A program made the position numbers and the translations under genes. Shown piece by piece: positions 18,391 through 28,362 of a stretch of 64,000 nt of DNA. This stretch comes from an uncultured Pelagibacteraceae bacterium. Lineage in GTDB: Bacteria > Pseudomonadota > Alphaproteobacteria > Pelagibacterales > Pelagibacteraceae. The stretch's first letter is position 1. Each line of letters opens with the position of its first letter. The notes beneath the pieces are model-generated. The model saw nothing but the letters and a program-made list of their open reading frames with translations. It made no database searches and was not told where the DNA came from. The stretch lies in contig CACGAM010000002.1 in the NCBI GenBank assembly GCA_902571055.1, positions 62,001-126,000 of the forward strand, in the 5' to 3' direction.

Positions 18391-19416
18391 ATGAAAAAAA
18401 TTTTAATAATTGGTGCTGGAGCAATGGGATCTGCATTCTCATTACCTTGTATAGAAAATAATAATAATGTTTCTATAGTAGGTACCCACCTTGAAAAAAA
18501 GTTTATAAAAAATTTAAAAAAGAATTATTATCATAAAACTTTAAAATCCTATTTACCTCGAAAAGTAAAAATTCTAGATTATCAAAATTTAATAGATCAA
18601 TTAAGCAATAGACCAGACTATGTAGTAATTGCAGTTAGTTCTAAAGGCATCGATTGGGTGTGTAAGGAATTAATTAAAAATTATGATAAAAAACTTTCAC
18701 TAATATTATTGACCAAAGGCCTGGTAAATTACAATAACAAAATGGTTACAATATCAGAGAAAATTAATAAATTATTTCAAAAAAATGGTTTACCAAAACA
18801 GGATATAACTTCTATCAAAGGACCTTGTCTTGCGGCAGGTCTGATAAACAAAATAAGAACCAGTACTGTAATTGCAAATAGAAATATTATTAGCGCAAAA
18901 AAAGTAGAAAGAGTAATTACTACAAAATATTATAAAGCCGAAACATCTAAAGATATCATAGGAATTGAGGTTTTAAGTGCTATAAAGAATTTATATGCCA
19001 TGCTGATAGGTGCATCATTAGGCTTGAGTGGTCCAAACATACAAAGAAACATTAGAAATAAATATTATCATAATACCTCATCCTCATTATTCAGAGAATC
19101 TTTGTTAGAGATGAAAAATTTTACTGTTAAAATGAATGGACTTCAAGAGACCACCTATGGACTTGCAGGTCTAGGAGATTTGTATGTTAGTGTAGCTGGA
19201 GGAAGAAATAGTAAAATGGGATATTATCTTGGTTTGGGTAAAAAATATCAAAATATTAAAAGAAAAGAGATGAAAAGTATAACCACAGAGGGATGTGAGC
19301 TAGCACTAGAGATTGGACCTATAATTAAAAAAAAATTTAAAAGAATACAATTTCCAATCCTTTTTGCATTAATCGATGCAATTTGTAAAAATCAAAAATT
19401 AAAAATTAAATGGTAA
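18391..19416 (+). CDS. gpsA: GpsA-like NAD(P)-dependent glycerol-3-phosphate dehydrogenase
   Basis: The 341-residue protein has an N-terminal Rossmann motif (IIGAGAMGSAFSLP), a middle LTKGLV segment, GPCLAAG where canonical GpsA has GPSFA, the conserved lysine region EVLSAIKNLYAM, and GLAGLGDLYVSVAGGRNSKMG. It is clearly of the GpsA family but diverged in several signatures. With glpK directly upstream, a catabolic role (glycerol 3-phosphate to DHAP) may be more likely than membrane-lipid synthesis; a second, canonical gpsA elsewhere would support that. It overlaps the next gene by seven bases. Confidence 0.82.
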   Translation: MKKILIIGAGAMGSAFSLPCIENNNNVSIVGTHLEKKFIKNLKKNYYHKTLKSYLPRKVKILDYQNLIDQLSNRPDYVVIAVSSKGIDWVCKELIKNYDKKLSLILLTKGLVNYNNKMVTISEKINKLFQKNGLPKQDITSIKGPCLAAGLINKIRTSTVIANRNIISAKKVERVITTKYYKAETSKDIIGIEVLSAIKNLYAMLIGASLGLSGPNIQRNIRNKYYHNTSSSLFRESLLEMKNFTVKMNGLQETTYGLAGLGDLYVSVAGGRNSKMGYYLGLGKKYQNIKRKEMKSITTEGCELALEIGPIIKKKFKRIQFPILFALIDAICKNQKLKIKW

Positions 19417-20204
19417 AAAAAAAAATTCTTATTGTTGAAGGCAATACAAGAGAAGAGAATAGCGAATTTACAGCTGTTGGTATAAATACACATACTGAAA
19501 GTCTAATTGAAAGTATAAACTTTTATAAAAAAGATTTAGATATAAGTATAGCAAATCCATCATCAGATAATAATTTGAAAAATTCCATTGACAGTCTTGA
19601 TAAATATGATGGCATGATTTGGGGAGGTAGTAGCTTAAATATTTATAATGATACAGATGAAATTAGAAGACAAATAAGTTTCATGAGAGAGTGTCAGTCA
19701 AAAATAAAAAAAATATTTGCAATTTGTTGGGGGCTTCAAGTAGCTGTGACTGTTGCGGGTGGACAAGTTAAAAAGTCTGATAAAGGAGCTCATAGAGGAA
19801 TAGCGCATAATATAAAAGTTAATAACATTGGTTCAAATCACAAAATCTATCTTAACAAAAAAAAACAGTTTAACTCACCAGCATTTAATTTTGACGAAGT
19901 TGTAAAAATACCAGATGGAGCAATTCTTTTATCATCAAATGAATTAAATAATGTTATGGGTCTAAATTTTAAAACGAACACGTCAGATATATGGGGGATT
20001 CAGTATCACCCAGAGATATCATATGAAAAAATGGTTAGTTTAATTCATTTTAGAAAAGAACGTTTGTTAAATAAAGGGGCATTTAAAGACCAAGATGAAA
20101 TTAATAATCATATTTTAATGATTGAGAATGAAATTGAAAATACAGAAAAAATATCAAGAATGAAAGAGTTAGAAAATTGGATTAATTACTTATATGAAAA
20201 TTAA
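19410..20204 (+). CDS. Class-I glutamine amidotransferase-like protein
   Basis: This 264-residue stand-alone class-I GATase domain has the nucleophile Cys106 in FAICWGLQVAV and His200/Glu202 in WGIQYHPEIS, a complete catalytic triad. It resembles GMP-synthase-like or gamma-glutamyl-hydrolase-type free-standing amidotransferases. The start ATG lies inside the gpsA-like gene and its 3' end overlaps gshA by 11 bases. The coupling to gshA/gshB suggests it acts on a glutamyl compound, possibly glutathione or gamma-glutamyl conjugates, but no partner synthase is visible. Confidence 0.82.
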   Translation: MVKKKILIVEGNTREENSEFTAVGINTHTESLIESINFYKKDLDISIANPSSDNNLKNSIDSLDKYDGMIWGGSSLNIYNDTDEIRRQISFMRECQSKIKKIFAICWGLQVAVTVAGGQVKKSDKGAHRGIAHNIKVNNIGSNHKIYLNKKKQFNSPAFNFDEVVKIPDGAILLSSNELNNVMGLNFKTNTSDIWGIQYHPEISYEKMVSLIHFRKERLLNKGAFKDQDEINNHILMIENEIENTEKISRMKELENWINYLYEN

Positions 20205-21453
20205 AAATAAAGAGGATATAATTAATCATTTTATTGCAGGAAATAAAGATCATCAGAATATTGGTGTAGAAAACGAAAAATTTATATTTGATAATAAATC
20301 AAAAAAAAGATCTAATTATAATCAAATTGTTAATGTTCTTAATTTTTTAAATAAAAATTACGGATGGAATAAAGTATTAGAAAATAATAATCTTATTGGG
20401 CTAGAATTAAATGGTAAACAGGTTACGCTAGAACCTGGAAATCAAATTGAATTAGCAGGGGCAAAATTAAAAACTATACATGATGTTTGCTCAGAGTCTT
20501 ATAATTTTCAAGATCAATTGATAAAAGCATGTAACAAATTAGACTTAAATCTTTTATCCATAGGCTATGATCCTAATACACATTTAAAGGACGTTCCATC
20601 AAATCCAAAAAAAAGATATGAGGTCATGACAAAAGAAATGCCAAAAAATGGCAAACTTAGTTTAGAGATGATGTATCAAACAGCAGGTACGCAGATCAAT
20701 TTAGACTATTCAAACGAAGAAAATTTTTCAAATATATTTAGATTATCAGCTTTTTTAGTGCCTCTAGCTATCTCCTTATTTGCTAACTCCTCTATAAAAG
20801 AAAATACTTTCAGCCAGTACTTATCTTATAGATCTTACGTATGGCAAAATACGTCTAGAGGAGGTTTGCCGAATATATTCTTTGAAAAAATGACATTTGA
20901 AAAATATGCGGATTTTTGTTTATACTATCCTTTATTATTTATTAAAAAAAATTCTGAATATTTATTTCCAAAAAAATATTTGTTTAAAGATTTTATCGAA
21001 AATAAAATTGAAGAGATAAATAAGGATAGTCCAACTACTAAAGATCTTGAAACTCACTTAAGCACTATTTTTACAGAGATTAGATTAAAACAGTACCTAG
21101 AAATTAGGTCTATTGATGCTTGTGAATGGGATTGTCATTGTGCAGCTCCTGCATTTTATACAGGATTAATATATGGAAATCTGGATGAAAGTTTAGATGT
21201 AATAAAAAATTGGAGATCAGATGAAGTTATTAATGCCTATCTTGATGCTCCAAAAAAAGGTCTTTCAACGGAGATAAATGGTAAAAATATGATAGAATGG
21301 GGTGAGTTATTATTAAAAATTAGTAAAAAAGGTTTGGAAAATAGAAATAATCTAAACAAAAAAAATAATGACGAAAGTGTCTATTTAAAAAACATCGAAA
21401 ATGTTTTGTCTGAAAAAAAGACAAAAGCTGAAAAATCAATTAAGATTGCATAA
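20194..21453 (+). CDS. gshA: Glutamate-cysteine ligase
   Basis: The 419-residue protein matches the alphaproteobacterial/plant-type glutamate-cysteine ligase (GCS2): an early IGVENEKFIFD, then GLELNGKQVTLEPGNQIELAGA, SLEMMYQTAGTQINLDYS, and the C-terminal EIRSIDACEWD. It makes gamma-glutamylcysteine from glutamate, cysteine and ATP in the cytoplasm. It is somewhat shorter than plant homologues. It is followed at once by the glutathione synthetase gene, completing the glutathione pathway. Confidence 0.9.
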   Translation: MKIKNKEDIINHFIAGNKDHQNIGVENEKFIFDNKSKKRSNYNQIVNVLNFLNKNYGWNKVLENNNLIGLELNGKQVTLEPGNQIELAGAKLKTIHDVCSESYNFQDQLIKACNKLDLNLLSIGYDPNTHLKDVPSNPKKRYEVMTKEMPKNGKLSLEMMYQTAGTQINLDYSNEENFSNIFRLSAFLVPLAISLFANSSIKENTFSQYLSYRSYVWQNTSRGGLPNIFFEKMTFEKYADFCLYYPLLFIKKNSEYLFPKKYLFKDFIENKIEEINKDSPTTKDLETHLSTIFTEIRLKQYLEIRSIDACEWDCHCAAPAFYTGLIYGNLDESLDVIKNWRSDEVINAYLDAPKKGLSTEINGKNMIEWGELLLKISKKGLENRNNLNKKNNDESVYLKNIENVLSEKKTKAEKSIKIA

Positions 21454-21454
21454 T

Positions 21455-22390
21455 TTGGAAAAAAAACAAAAAATCGTCGCTGTACAAGCCAACAATTTAA
21501 GTACAATAAAAATTAATACAGATACAACTTTTTTATTATGTTTAGAAGCTCAAAGAAGAGGATTTAGAATATTTTGGTACAATACAAATCAATTAACACT
21601 AAATAATAAAAAGGTAACTGCAAACGGTTTTTTTATAAAATTATTAGAAAATAAAAAAAAATTTTATATTAAGATTAAAAATCTAGAGCTTGATCTTTCC
21701 AAAGCCAAATATCTATTAATAAGACAAAATCCACCATTTAACCTGGAATATATTAATTCAACTCTATATTTAGAAAAATTATCTTCACATACTAAAATCA
21801 TAAATAATCCCATTTCCATAAGAAATATTTCTGAAAAATTCTATTCCTCAAGATTTTTTAGATACATGCCACCTACAATTTTTACTAAAGATATAAACAA
21901 AATAAATAAATTTTATAAGAAGTATAAACAATTAGTTATAAAACCGATTAATGGTTATGCTGGAAAAGATATTATGTTTATAAATAAAAATTTTAATAAA
22001 AAACGTGTTTCATTATATTTAAAGAAAATTGGACATGCTATGATACAAAAATTTTTACCAATGGTAAAAAAGGGTGATAAAAGAGTTTTTATAATTAATG
22101 GGAAAGTTTGTGGAGCTATCAAACGTGTTCCCTCTAAAAACTCAATTTTATCTAATTTATCACAAGGAGGCACAGCAATTAATACAACATTAAATTTAAA
22201 TGAGTTAAAAATAGCAAAGATTGTTGCTAAAGATTTACATAAAAATAACATATATTTTGCAGGAATAGATTTTGTTTCTGGTAAATTAATAGGTGATATA
22301 AACGTAACTTCTCCAACCGGACTTCCTCAATTTAAGCAACTTACTGGAAAAGACTTGTCTAAATATTTTTGGAATGGGCTAATAAACTAA
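21455..22390 (+). CDS. gshB: Glutathione synthetase
   Basis: This ATP-grasp ligase adds glycine to gamma-glutamylcysteine. I choose the TTG at 21455, one base after the gshA stop, rather than the ATG at 21401 inside gshA. That gives 311 residues, close to E. coli GshB (316), beginning [12 protein letters not shown]. Visible motifs are [54 protein letters not shown] and [12 protein letters not shown], all typical of GshB. The stop overlaps the convergent fhs stop (CTAA). Confidence 0.9.
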   Translation: MEKKQKIVAVQANNLSTIKINTDTTFLLCLEAQRRGFRIFWYNTNQLTLNNKKVTANGFFIKLLENKKKFYIKIKNLELDLSKAKYLLIRQNPPFNLEYINSTLYLEKLSSHTKIINNPISIRNISEKFYSSRFFRYMPPTIFTKDINKINKFYKKYKQLVIKPINGYAGKDIMFINKNFNKKRVSLYLKKIGHAMIQKFLPMVKKGDKRVFIINGKVCGAIKRVPSKNSILSNLSQGGTAINTTLNLNELKIAKIVAKDLHKNNIYFAGIDFVSGKLIGDINVTSPTGLPQFKQLTGKDLSKYFWNGLIN

Positions 22391-24075
22391 AATAAACCCT
22401 CTGTCTCACCTCTTTTATTTAATTTGATTTTATCAGCAGCTGGAACTCTTGGTAATCCAGGCATAGTCATTATTGAGCCGCATACAACAACAATAAAATT
22501 AGCCCCAGATGATAATCTTACCTCTCTTATAGGTATTTCATGATTCTGTGGTGCTCCTTTAAGTTTGGGGTCTACGGAGAAACTATATTGAGTCTTTGCA
22601 ATACAAACTGGTAAATTACCGTATCCATTTAATTCGAACTTTCTTAAATCATTTTTTACTTCAGTTGGAGCAGTTACAGCTTTTGCACCATAAATTTCTT
22701 TAGCTATTTTCTCTATTTTTTTCCAAGGAGATAATTTTTCAGCATACAAATATTTAAAATTATTTTTATTTGAATTTTTACAAATTTTAATAACTTTTTT
22801 TGCTAAGTCGGTTGCTCCTTTACCTCCATTGGCCCAGTGAGAACTGACACTAACTTCAACACCAATGTTATCGCAGAATTTTTTAATTTCCTTAATTTCA
22901 TTGTTTGTATCTAATACAAAGTGATTTATTGCAACTACGGGCTCTAAACCAAATTTTTTTATATTAGAAATATGCCTCTCAAGGTTTACTATACCTTTCT
23001 TTAATGCAGGAATATTTTCTTTTTTTAAATTATCTTTTTCTAAACCTCCATGCATCTTCAGAGCTCTTACAGTTGCTACTATTACAACACAGCTTGGGAC
23101 TAGTTTTGATTTTCTACATTTTATATTTAAAAATTTTTCAGCCCCTAAATCAGCTCCAAAACCAGCTTCCGTGACTACATAATCTGATAACCTCAAAGCA
23201 GTTTTAGTAGCTATCACAGAATTACAACCATGAGCAATATTCGCAAATGGCCCTCCATGAATTATAGCAGGGTTATGTTCTAGAGTTTGAGTTACATTCG
23301 GTCTAAGAGCCTCTTTCAAAAGTACGGTCATGGGTCCATGGGCGTTTAAATCTTTAGCATAAATTGGCTTATTTTGCCTGTTGTATGCAATTGTAATATT
23401 CCCAATTCTATTTTCTAGGTCTTTCAAATCATTTGCTAAACAAAAGATTGCCATAACTTCAGAAGCCACTGTAATATCAAAACCATCTTGCCTTAAGTAA
23501 TTTTTTGCTACACCTTTTGTATTAATATTTATAAATCGTAAAGCTCTATCATTCATATCTAATACTCTTTTCCAAACAATACGGTTTTCATCAATATTTA
23601 ATTTATTACCCCAATAAATATGATTATCAATAAGAGCAGATAATAAATTATGTGCAGAAGTTATTGCATGAAAATCTCCTGTAAAATGAAGATTGATTTG
23701 TTCCATTGGAACTACTTGTGCATAACCGCCACCTGCTGCACCTCCTTTCATTCCGAAAGATGGTCCCAAGCTAGGCTCTCTTAAACATACTATACTTTTT
23801 TTTCCAATTTTATTTATGCCATCTGATAAACCTACAGAAGTAGTTGTTTTTCCTTCACCAGCTGGTGTTGGTGAAATTGCAGTGACTAAAATTAAATTAC
23901 CTTCTTTTTTATTTTTTAATCTTTTAAGATATTCAAAATTTATTTTGGCAATATGTCTACCCATGGGGCTAAACGCTTCTGGTTTATCTGGAACTCTCAG
24001 TTTTGTTAAAATTTTTTTAATAGGTTTTAGCTTTGCTTTTCTCGCAATTTCAATATCTGATTTAAATTTGCTCAT
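22387..24075 (-). CDS. fhs: Formate-tetrahydrofolate ligase
   Basis: The 562-residue enzyme interconverts formate, ATP and THF with 10-formyl-THF. It has the P-loop [39 protein letters not shown], and [18 protein letters not shown], and ends with [11 protein letters not shown]. Length and motif order are canonical. In THF-linked C1 oxidation it releases formate and ATP from methyl groups, so it could serve the DmdA-like/MetF locus 6 kb downstream. It is monocistronic here, with a small AT hairpin just upstream of its start. Confidence 0.97.
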   Translation of the reverse strand: MSKFKSDIEIARKAKLKPIKKILTKLRVPDKPEAFSPMGRHIAKINFEYLKRLKNKKEGNLILVTAISPTPAGEGKTTTSVGLSDGINKIGKKSIVCLREPSLGPSFGMKGGAAGGGYAQVVPMEQINLHFTGDFHAITSAHNLLSALIDNHIYWGNKLNIDENRIVWKRVLDMNDRALRFININTKGVAKNYLRQDGFDITVASEVMAIFCLANDLKDLENRIGNITIAYNRQNKPIYAKDLNAHGPMTVLLKEALRPNVTQTLEHNPAIIHGGPFANIAHGCNSVIATKTALRLSDYVVTEAGFGADLGAEKFLNIKCRKSKLVPSCVVIVATVRALKMHGGLEKDNLKKENIPALKKGIVNLERHISNIKKFGLEPVVAINHFVLDTNNEIKEIKKFCDNIGVEVSVSSHWANGGKGATDLAKKVIKICKNSNKNNFKYLYAEKLSPWKKIEKIAKEIYGAKAVTAPTEVKNDLRKFELNGYGNLPVCIAKTQYSFSVDPKLKGAPQNHEIPIREVRLSSGANFIVVVCGSIMTMPGLPRVPAADKIKLNKRGETEGLF

Positions 24076-24085
24076 TTATCTATGA

Positions 24086-24113
24086 AATAAAGTATTATTT
24101 AATATACTTTATT
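24086..24113. promoter_or_regulatory. AT-rich inverted repeat upstream of fhs
   Basis: AATAAAGTAT (24086-24095) and ATACTTTATT (24104-24113) form a perfect 10-base inverted repeat around an 8-base loop. It begins 11 bases upstream of the fhs start codon in the divergent gap. It could be an operator or a leader hairpin for fhs. With nine A/T pairs per arm the stem is weak, and chance is plausible in this composition. Confidence 0.3.
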
Positions 24114-24174
24114 CTTTCATTTTTAAAGAATTAATTTAAATTGAATATTTTAATTTCTTGCGGATATTTCATTT

Positions 24175-25284
24175 ATGAAAAAAAATTTTAGATTTTTTGA
24201 TAATAGACAAAAATATTTATTATTTGTTACTACAACTAATGAAAAAAATAGAATTGCAGATAATTTAAAACCGATAATACAAAGTGTAAAACCTAAACAC
24301 CCTGCATTAAAAATTTTTGACGCTGGCATGGGTGACGGATCTCTACTTATGAGTGTAATGAGACAATGTCATCAAAAATTACCCAATATACCATTATTAG
24401 TTTCTACAAAAGAAATTAGCATGGAAGATGTAAGATTGGGGCTCGAGAAACTGCCTGACAGATTTGTTGAACATAAAAACACGGTATTTGTAATTTCAAA
24501 CTTAAATTACGTAGAGTCCACAAATTTAAAATCAAATAACAGATTTAAACAGAAAAAAATGAATTGGAAAATTGTAAAACTAACTGGAAACTCTTCATTA
24601 GATTTTTCTGCACAGCTAAGAAAACTCAATCAAGAATTTTTATCAAAAAAGTGGCAAGTCGAAAGAAATCCAAAAACTGGAAATCCAACCTATAAAGAAC
24701 CTTCTGTAATAGTAATTTATAGGAAAGACCAAGAATTTGTTCTTAAAGATGTGATACCAAAAAAAAATAACGGGAAAAATTATTATGATATAATTATCGC
24801 ATCTCAACCTTACAGATCTAGAGTGACTGCTGAAAAAAAAGTTAAGTTCGTAATTGAGCCAATGATAAAATCTTTAGAAAAAAACGGAAAACTAATTGTA
24901 GTGCATGCTTGTGGTGATGATCCAGCAAATAAAATAATTAAACAGGTTTGGCCTAAAGAAAATCCTTTTCCTTCGTTGTACCCAGCTATTATAAAATATA
25001 TTAAGTCAAACCTAAGTAGAGATATATTAAAACAAATAAAGTTTCATAAGTCTAAAAAATTTAAATACATGTTAAGAGCTTTACCGAATGAAATTTCTGG
25101 AGGAATAGCAACATCAGTAATTTTTTCAGCTTGGAATGCAGCTGTTTATGTAAATCAAATGACAGATGAACAAATTTTTAAAGCTGAAAAATCAAAAAAT
25201 TATCAAAAAATCGTGCAAAAAATTGTTAATAAACATAAAGGTCTATTTTTTAACAATGAATTATTCGTTATTCAGAGAAAATAG
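24175..25284 (+). CDS. Probable SAM-dependent methyltransferase, function unknown
   Basis: The 369-residue soluble protein has a glycine-rich segment after a beta strand (LKIFDAGMGDGSLLMSV, about residues 46-62) that matches SAM-binding motif I of class I methyltransferases. Later YYDIIIASQPYRSR and NGKLIVVHACGDDP resemble motifs IV and V/VI. The insert between them (about residues 100-210) is larger than usual. The substrate is unknown and I do not recognise the subfamily. It stands alone between divergent fhs and a small lipoprotein gene. Confidence 0.65.
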   Translation: MKKNFRFFDNRQKYLLFVTTTNEKNRIADNLKPIIQSVKPKHPALKIFDAGMGDGSLLMSVMRQCHQKLPNIPLLVSTKEISMEDVRLGLEKLPDRFVEHKNTVFVISNLNYVESTNLKSNNRFKQKKMNWKIVKLTGNSSLDFSAQLRKLNQEFLSKKWQVERNPKTGNPTYKEPSVIVIYRKDQEFVLKDVIPKKNNGKNYYDIIIASQPYRSRVTAEKKVKFVIEPMIKSLEKNGKLIVVHACGDDPANKIIKQVWPKENPFPSLYPAIIKYIKSNLSRDILKQIKFHKSKKFKYMLRALPNEISGGIATSVIFSAWNAAVYVNQMTDEQIFKAEKSKNYQKIVQKIVNKHKGLFFNNELFVIQRK

Positions 25285-25349
25285 TCCAATTTAGGTGTTA
25301 TTTATTTTTTCCATCTTGAGTTGATTTAAATAATTAGTAGAATTTAGTT

Positions 25350-25658
25350 GTGAAAATAAAATCCAAAGTTTTGGGACTATTAATATTATTTTTTTTGAAT
25401 AATTGTATGCAATCTACAGCAATGGTTGGTCCTACAATGACTTTAGTATCAACCGGTAATTTTTATCAAGCTGGTTTCAGTTATGGTGCAAACAAAGCAG
25501 TTGAAAAAGAGACAGGTATGCAAACTACAGATTACTTAATAAATAAAATCGAGGAAAATCAAAAAAAGGATATATCAGGAGATGATGATGAGCTTACAAA
25601 AAGTTTGCAAATACTTTTGGAATTAAACATTGAAAAAACTAGAAAATTTATCAATTAA
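25350..25658 (+). CDS. Small lipoprotein of unknown function
   Basis: The 102-residue product starts at a GTG and has a lipoprotein-type signal (KIKSKVLGLLILFFLNNC, cysteine at about 19), followed by a short Ala/Gly-rich part (FYQAGFSYGANKAVEKETG) and a charged C-terminal helix. It is probably anchored in the outer or inner membrane facing the periplasm. No functional family is evident. Its stop shares TTAA with the convergent GNAT gene. Confidence 0.7.
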   Translation: MKIKSKVLGLLILFFLNNCMQSTAMVGPTMTLVSTGNFYQAGFSYGANKAVEKETGMQTTDYLINKIEENQKKDISGDDDELTKSLQILLELNIEKTRKFIN

Positions 25659-26110
25659 ATTTTTAATTCATAATAACACGAGTTTGGGTCATCTTTATAA
25701 TGTGCAAAAGGTTTACAAGGTTTAAAACCATAATTTAGGAAGAGTTTTCTCGCTGGTAAAAAAAAATTTCCTGCACCTGTTTCTACACTCAATTTTTTAA
25801 TACCAAGTTTTTTAGACATAGATATAAGATAACTAATTATTTTTTCACCATACCCTTTCTGTCTAAATTTATTAGAAACTCTTATAGATTTAAATTCACC
25901 GTGATCTTTATCTAATAATTTCAATGCACCACAGCCAATAAGTTCATTATTTTCCCATAAACTCCAAAATTTAATACTTTCACTTTTTAAACCCTCAATA
26001 TCTAGAACATGAGTACTACCCATAGGCGAAACTGATCTCAATTCAGTAAAGTGATGTTGTAATAATTTGTTTACCTCAGAATTCTCAAAATTGCTTTCTA
26101 TTGATTTCAT
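25655..26110 (-). CDS. GNAT family N-acetyltransferase
   Basis: The 151-residue protein has the GNAT fold: ELIGCGALKLLDKDHGEFKSIRV (beta strands 3-4), the acetyl-CoA loop KFRQKGYGEKIISYLI (R/Q-x-x-G-x-G/A type), and a C-terminal LSVETGAGNFFLPARKLFLNYGFK segment. The acceptor is unknown. Its ending, with FAHYKDDPNSCYYEL, resembles small uncharacterised YpeA-like acetyltransferases common in marine bacteria. Confidence 0.88.
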   Translation of the reverse strand: MKSIESNFENSEVNKLLQHHFTELRSVSPMGSTHVLDIEGLKSESIKFWSLWENNELIGCGALKLLDKDHGEFKSIRVSNKFRQKGYGEKIISYLISMSKKLGIKKLSVETGAGNFFLPARKLFLNYGFKPCKPFAHYKDDPNSCYYELKI

Positions 26111-26156
26111 ATTTTATAAAATCATATAATCTATTAATAATTTAAACCAACAAATT

Positions 26157-26777
26157 ATGTGTGGAAGATACGTGGTAACAAACCCTGTTGCAAAAACTGC
26201 AAAAATTGTAAAAAAAGCTATAAATGTAGATAATACAGATAATTACAATGCTCATCCTCAGCAAAGTTTACCTGTTTTAAAAAAATATATTAACGGCAAT
26301 ACACTCGAGTTATTGAAATGGGGAATAATACCATCTTGGGCTAAAAAAAAAGATTTTAGACCATTAATCAATGCAAGAATAGAGACAATAAATGAGAAAA
26401 TCTCTTTCAAAAAGTTAATTAAAATACAAAGATGTATAGTTGTTGCCGACGGTTTTTATGAATGGAAGAGAGAAAATAAAATAAAAATACCCCATTTTAT
26501 TTTTAGAAAAGACAAAAAAACGATATTTTTTGCCGGTATTTATCAAGATGATCAGTTTTGTTTGATTACAGAAAAATCTGACATAAATATTTCTAAAATT
26601 CATGAAAGACAACCCGTAATTATTGACGAGAAAGATATCAAATCTTACTTAAACATTGAGTTAGAGGCAGTCAATGTTTTGAATGATAGAAATAGACCTA
26701 ATTTAGAGTTTTATGAAATTTCGAAAGATGTTAATAAACCCAACAACAATGATATATCTTTGATACAAAAAGTTTAA
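26157..26777 (+). CDS. yedK: HMCES/YedK abasic-site DNA-protein crosslink protein (SRAP)
   Basis: The 206-residue SRAP-domain protein carries the catalytic Cys2 (MCGRYVV), an Asn in LINARIETI, the Glu in VADGFYEWKR and the His in KIHERQPVII, which are the key residues of E. coli YedK. It forms a thiazolidine crosslink with abasic sites in single-stranded DNA and protects them. The start must be this ATG, since Cys2 becomes the N terminus after Met removal. It is convergent with purK, separated by one base. Confidence 0.94.
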   Translation: MCGRYVVTNPVAKTAKIVKKAINVDNTDNYNAHPQQSLPVLKKYINGNTLELLKWGIIPSWAKKKDFRPLINARIETINEKISFKKLIKIQRCIVVADGFYEWKRENKIKIPHFIFRKDKKTIFFAGIYQDDQFCLITEKSDINISKIHERQPVIIDEKDIKSYLNIELEAVNVLNDRNRPNLEFYEISKDVNKPNNNDISLIQKV

Positions 26778-26778
26778 G

Positions 26779-27825
26779 TTAATTTTTTATTATAGTTATA
26801 TGACCCATCTTCCTTTTTTCTTTGACCTCTTTTTTTAAATAATCATAAAAAAATTCATTGTCATTAAATTTTTTTCCCTTATAAAGATGAATATCATTAC
26901 CAATTAAATTTATCATTTTTGCATCACAAATTTTTTTAAGTTCAATTTTTTCAATTCCGCATACTGCACGAATATGATTTTCAAATTGACTTACATTGTA
27001 AGCATTAATTGTTAAATGCCCAGAATTATGAACTCTTGGAGCTATTTCATTTACGTATAAGTTATCATTTATATCTACAAAAAACTCAACACACATTGTG
27101 CCTATATAATCTAATTCCTCTGCCAATATACTAGCCCAGTCTTTAGATTTTTCTAAAATTGAATTATCAATTTTTGCAGGTATCTCTGAATATTTCAATA
27201 TTTGCTCTTCATGTTTGTTTTCAATTGGATCATAAATTGAATATCTCTGATGACCATATCTAGTCAACACAACTGAGATTTCAGTTTTTAAATTTACCAA
27301 TTTTTCTAAAATATATTCTTTATTGAATTCAAGGTTTAGTTTAGATATTTGATCTGAGTTTTCTATTCTAAATTGACCTTTTCCATCATAGCCCAATGTA
27401 CATGTTTTAAGTAGAGCGGGAAAATAATTATCGCTTGCTTCTAAATCTTTTAAATTTTTTATATAAACGTATTTTGTAGTTCTCAAGTCACATTTATTAA
27501 TAAAATCTTTTTCAAAAAGTCTATTTTGGACAATTTTATTTATCTTAGGATAGGGAATTACTTTTTTTTCTTTATTTAAATTTTCTAATGTTTCGAATGG
27601 TATATTTTCAAATTCAAAAGTTATTAGATCTATCTTGTAACAAAATTCTCTTAATTTATTGTTATCATCATATCTTCCAAAGATAAATTCATCTGCAAAG
27701 TGTTGACCCGGAGCATCAAGATCATCGCAATAAATTACTGTTCGAATGTTAAGTTTTTTTGCAGCTTGAGAAAGCATGCTACCAAGCTGACCTCCACCAA
27801 TAATTCCTAGAACGGGTTTATACAT
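26779..27825 (-). CDS. purK: 5-(carboxyamino)imidazole ribonucleotide synthase
   Basis: The 348-residue ATP-grasp enzyme carboxylates AIR to N5-CAIR in purine synthesis. It opens with the family motif IIGGGQLGSMLSQAAKKLN and contains ALLKTCTLGYDGKGQFRI, YILEKLVNLKTEISVVL and VNEIAPRVHNSGHLTINA. The stretch TMCVEFFVDINDNLYVNEIAPR is the metal/ATP site. It shares one base with the upstream purE stop, so purEK form an operon. Confidence 0.95.
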   Translation of the reverse strand: MYKPVLGIIGGGQLGSMLSQAAKKLNIRTVIYCDDLDAPGQHFADEFIFGRYDDNNKLREFCYKIDLITFEFENIPFETLENLNKEKKVIPYPKINKIVQNRLFEKDFINKCDLRTTKYVYIKNLKDLEASDNYFPALLKTCTLGYDGKGQFRIENSDQISKLNLEFNKEYILEKLVNLKTEISVVLTRYGHQRYSIYDPIENKHEEQILKYSEIPAKIDNSILEKSKDWASILAEELDYIGTMCVEFFVDINDNLYVNEIAPRVHNSGHLTINAYNVSQFENHIRAVCGIEKIELKKICDAKMINLIGNDIHLYKGKKFNDNEFFYDYLKKEVKEKRKMGHITIIKN

Positions 27826-28316
27826 TAGTAAGGTTTTTTCTTAACAGATCTGGTCTGTTTTAATCGCCAATCATTAAGTTTTTTCGCAATTTTCAAACTT
27901 GAGTTAGATAAAATAGAGGCAGCAAGTAATGCGGCATTAATTGCTCCGTCTTTACCTATAGCAACTGTGGCAACCGGGATTCCTTTCGGCATTTGAACAA
28001 TAGAGAGCAAACTATCTAAGCCTTTTAATTTTTTACTTTCAATAGGAACACCTATCACAGGTATTTTAGTTAAAGATGCTACCATTCCTGGTAGATGTGC
28101 TGAACCACCAGCACCTGCAATAATAACATTAATATTATTTTTTTCGACATTTGATGCATATTCGTACATTCTTTTTGGAGTTCTATGCGCTGAAACTATT
28201 TTTTTTTCAAATTTTATTCCTAGAGACTTCAAAGTTTTTTCAGCATACTTCATAGTTGAGTAGTCAGATTGACTTCCCATAATTATTGAAACATTTATTT
28301 TTGAATTTTTTTTCAT
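27825..28316 (-). CDS. purE: N5-CAIR mutase
   Basis: The 163-residue class I PurE converts N5-CAIR to CAIR. The core motifs are present: [31 protein letters not shown] (active-site SAHRTP), [28 protein letters not shown] and [13 protein letters not shown]. It is the first gene of the purEK operon and is divergent from a small zinc-ribbon gene across 46 bases. Confidence 0.96.
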   Translation of the reverse strand: MKKNSKINVSIIMGSQSDYSTMKYAEKTLKSLGIKFEKKIVSAHRTPKRMYEYASNVEKNNINVIIAGAGGSAHLPGMVASLTKIPVIGVPIESKKLKGLDSLLSIVQMPKGIPVATVAIGKDGAINAALLAASILSNSSLKIAKKLNDWRLKQTRSVKKKPY

Positions 28317-28362
28317 AATTTATTTGCTTTTGTAAATATTATATATTTATATAAGACAAATA

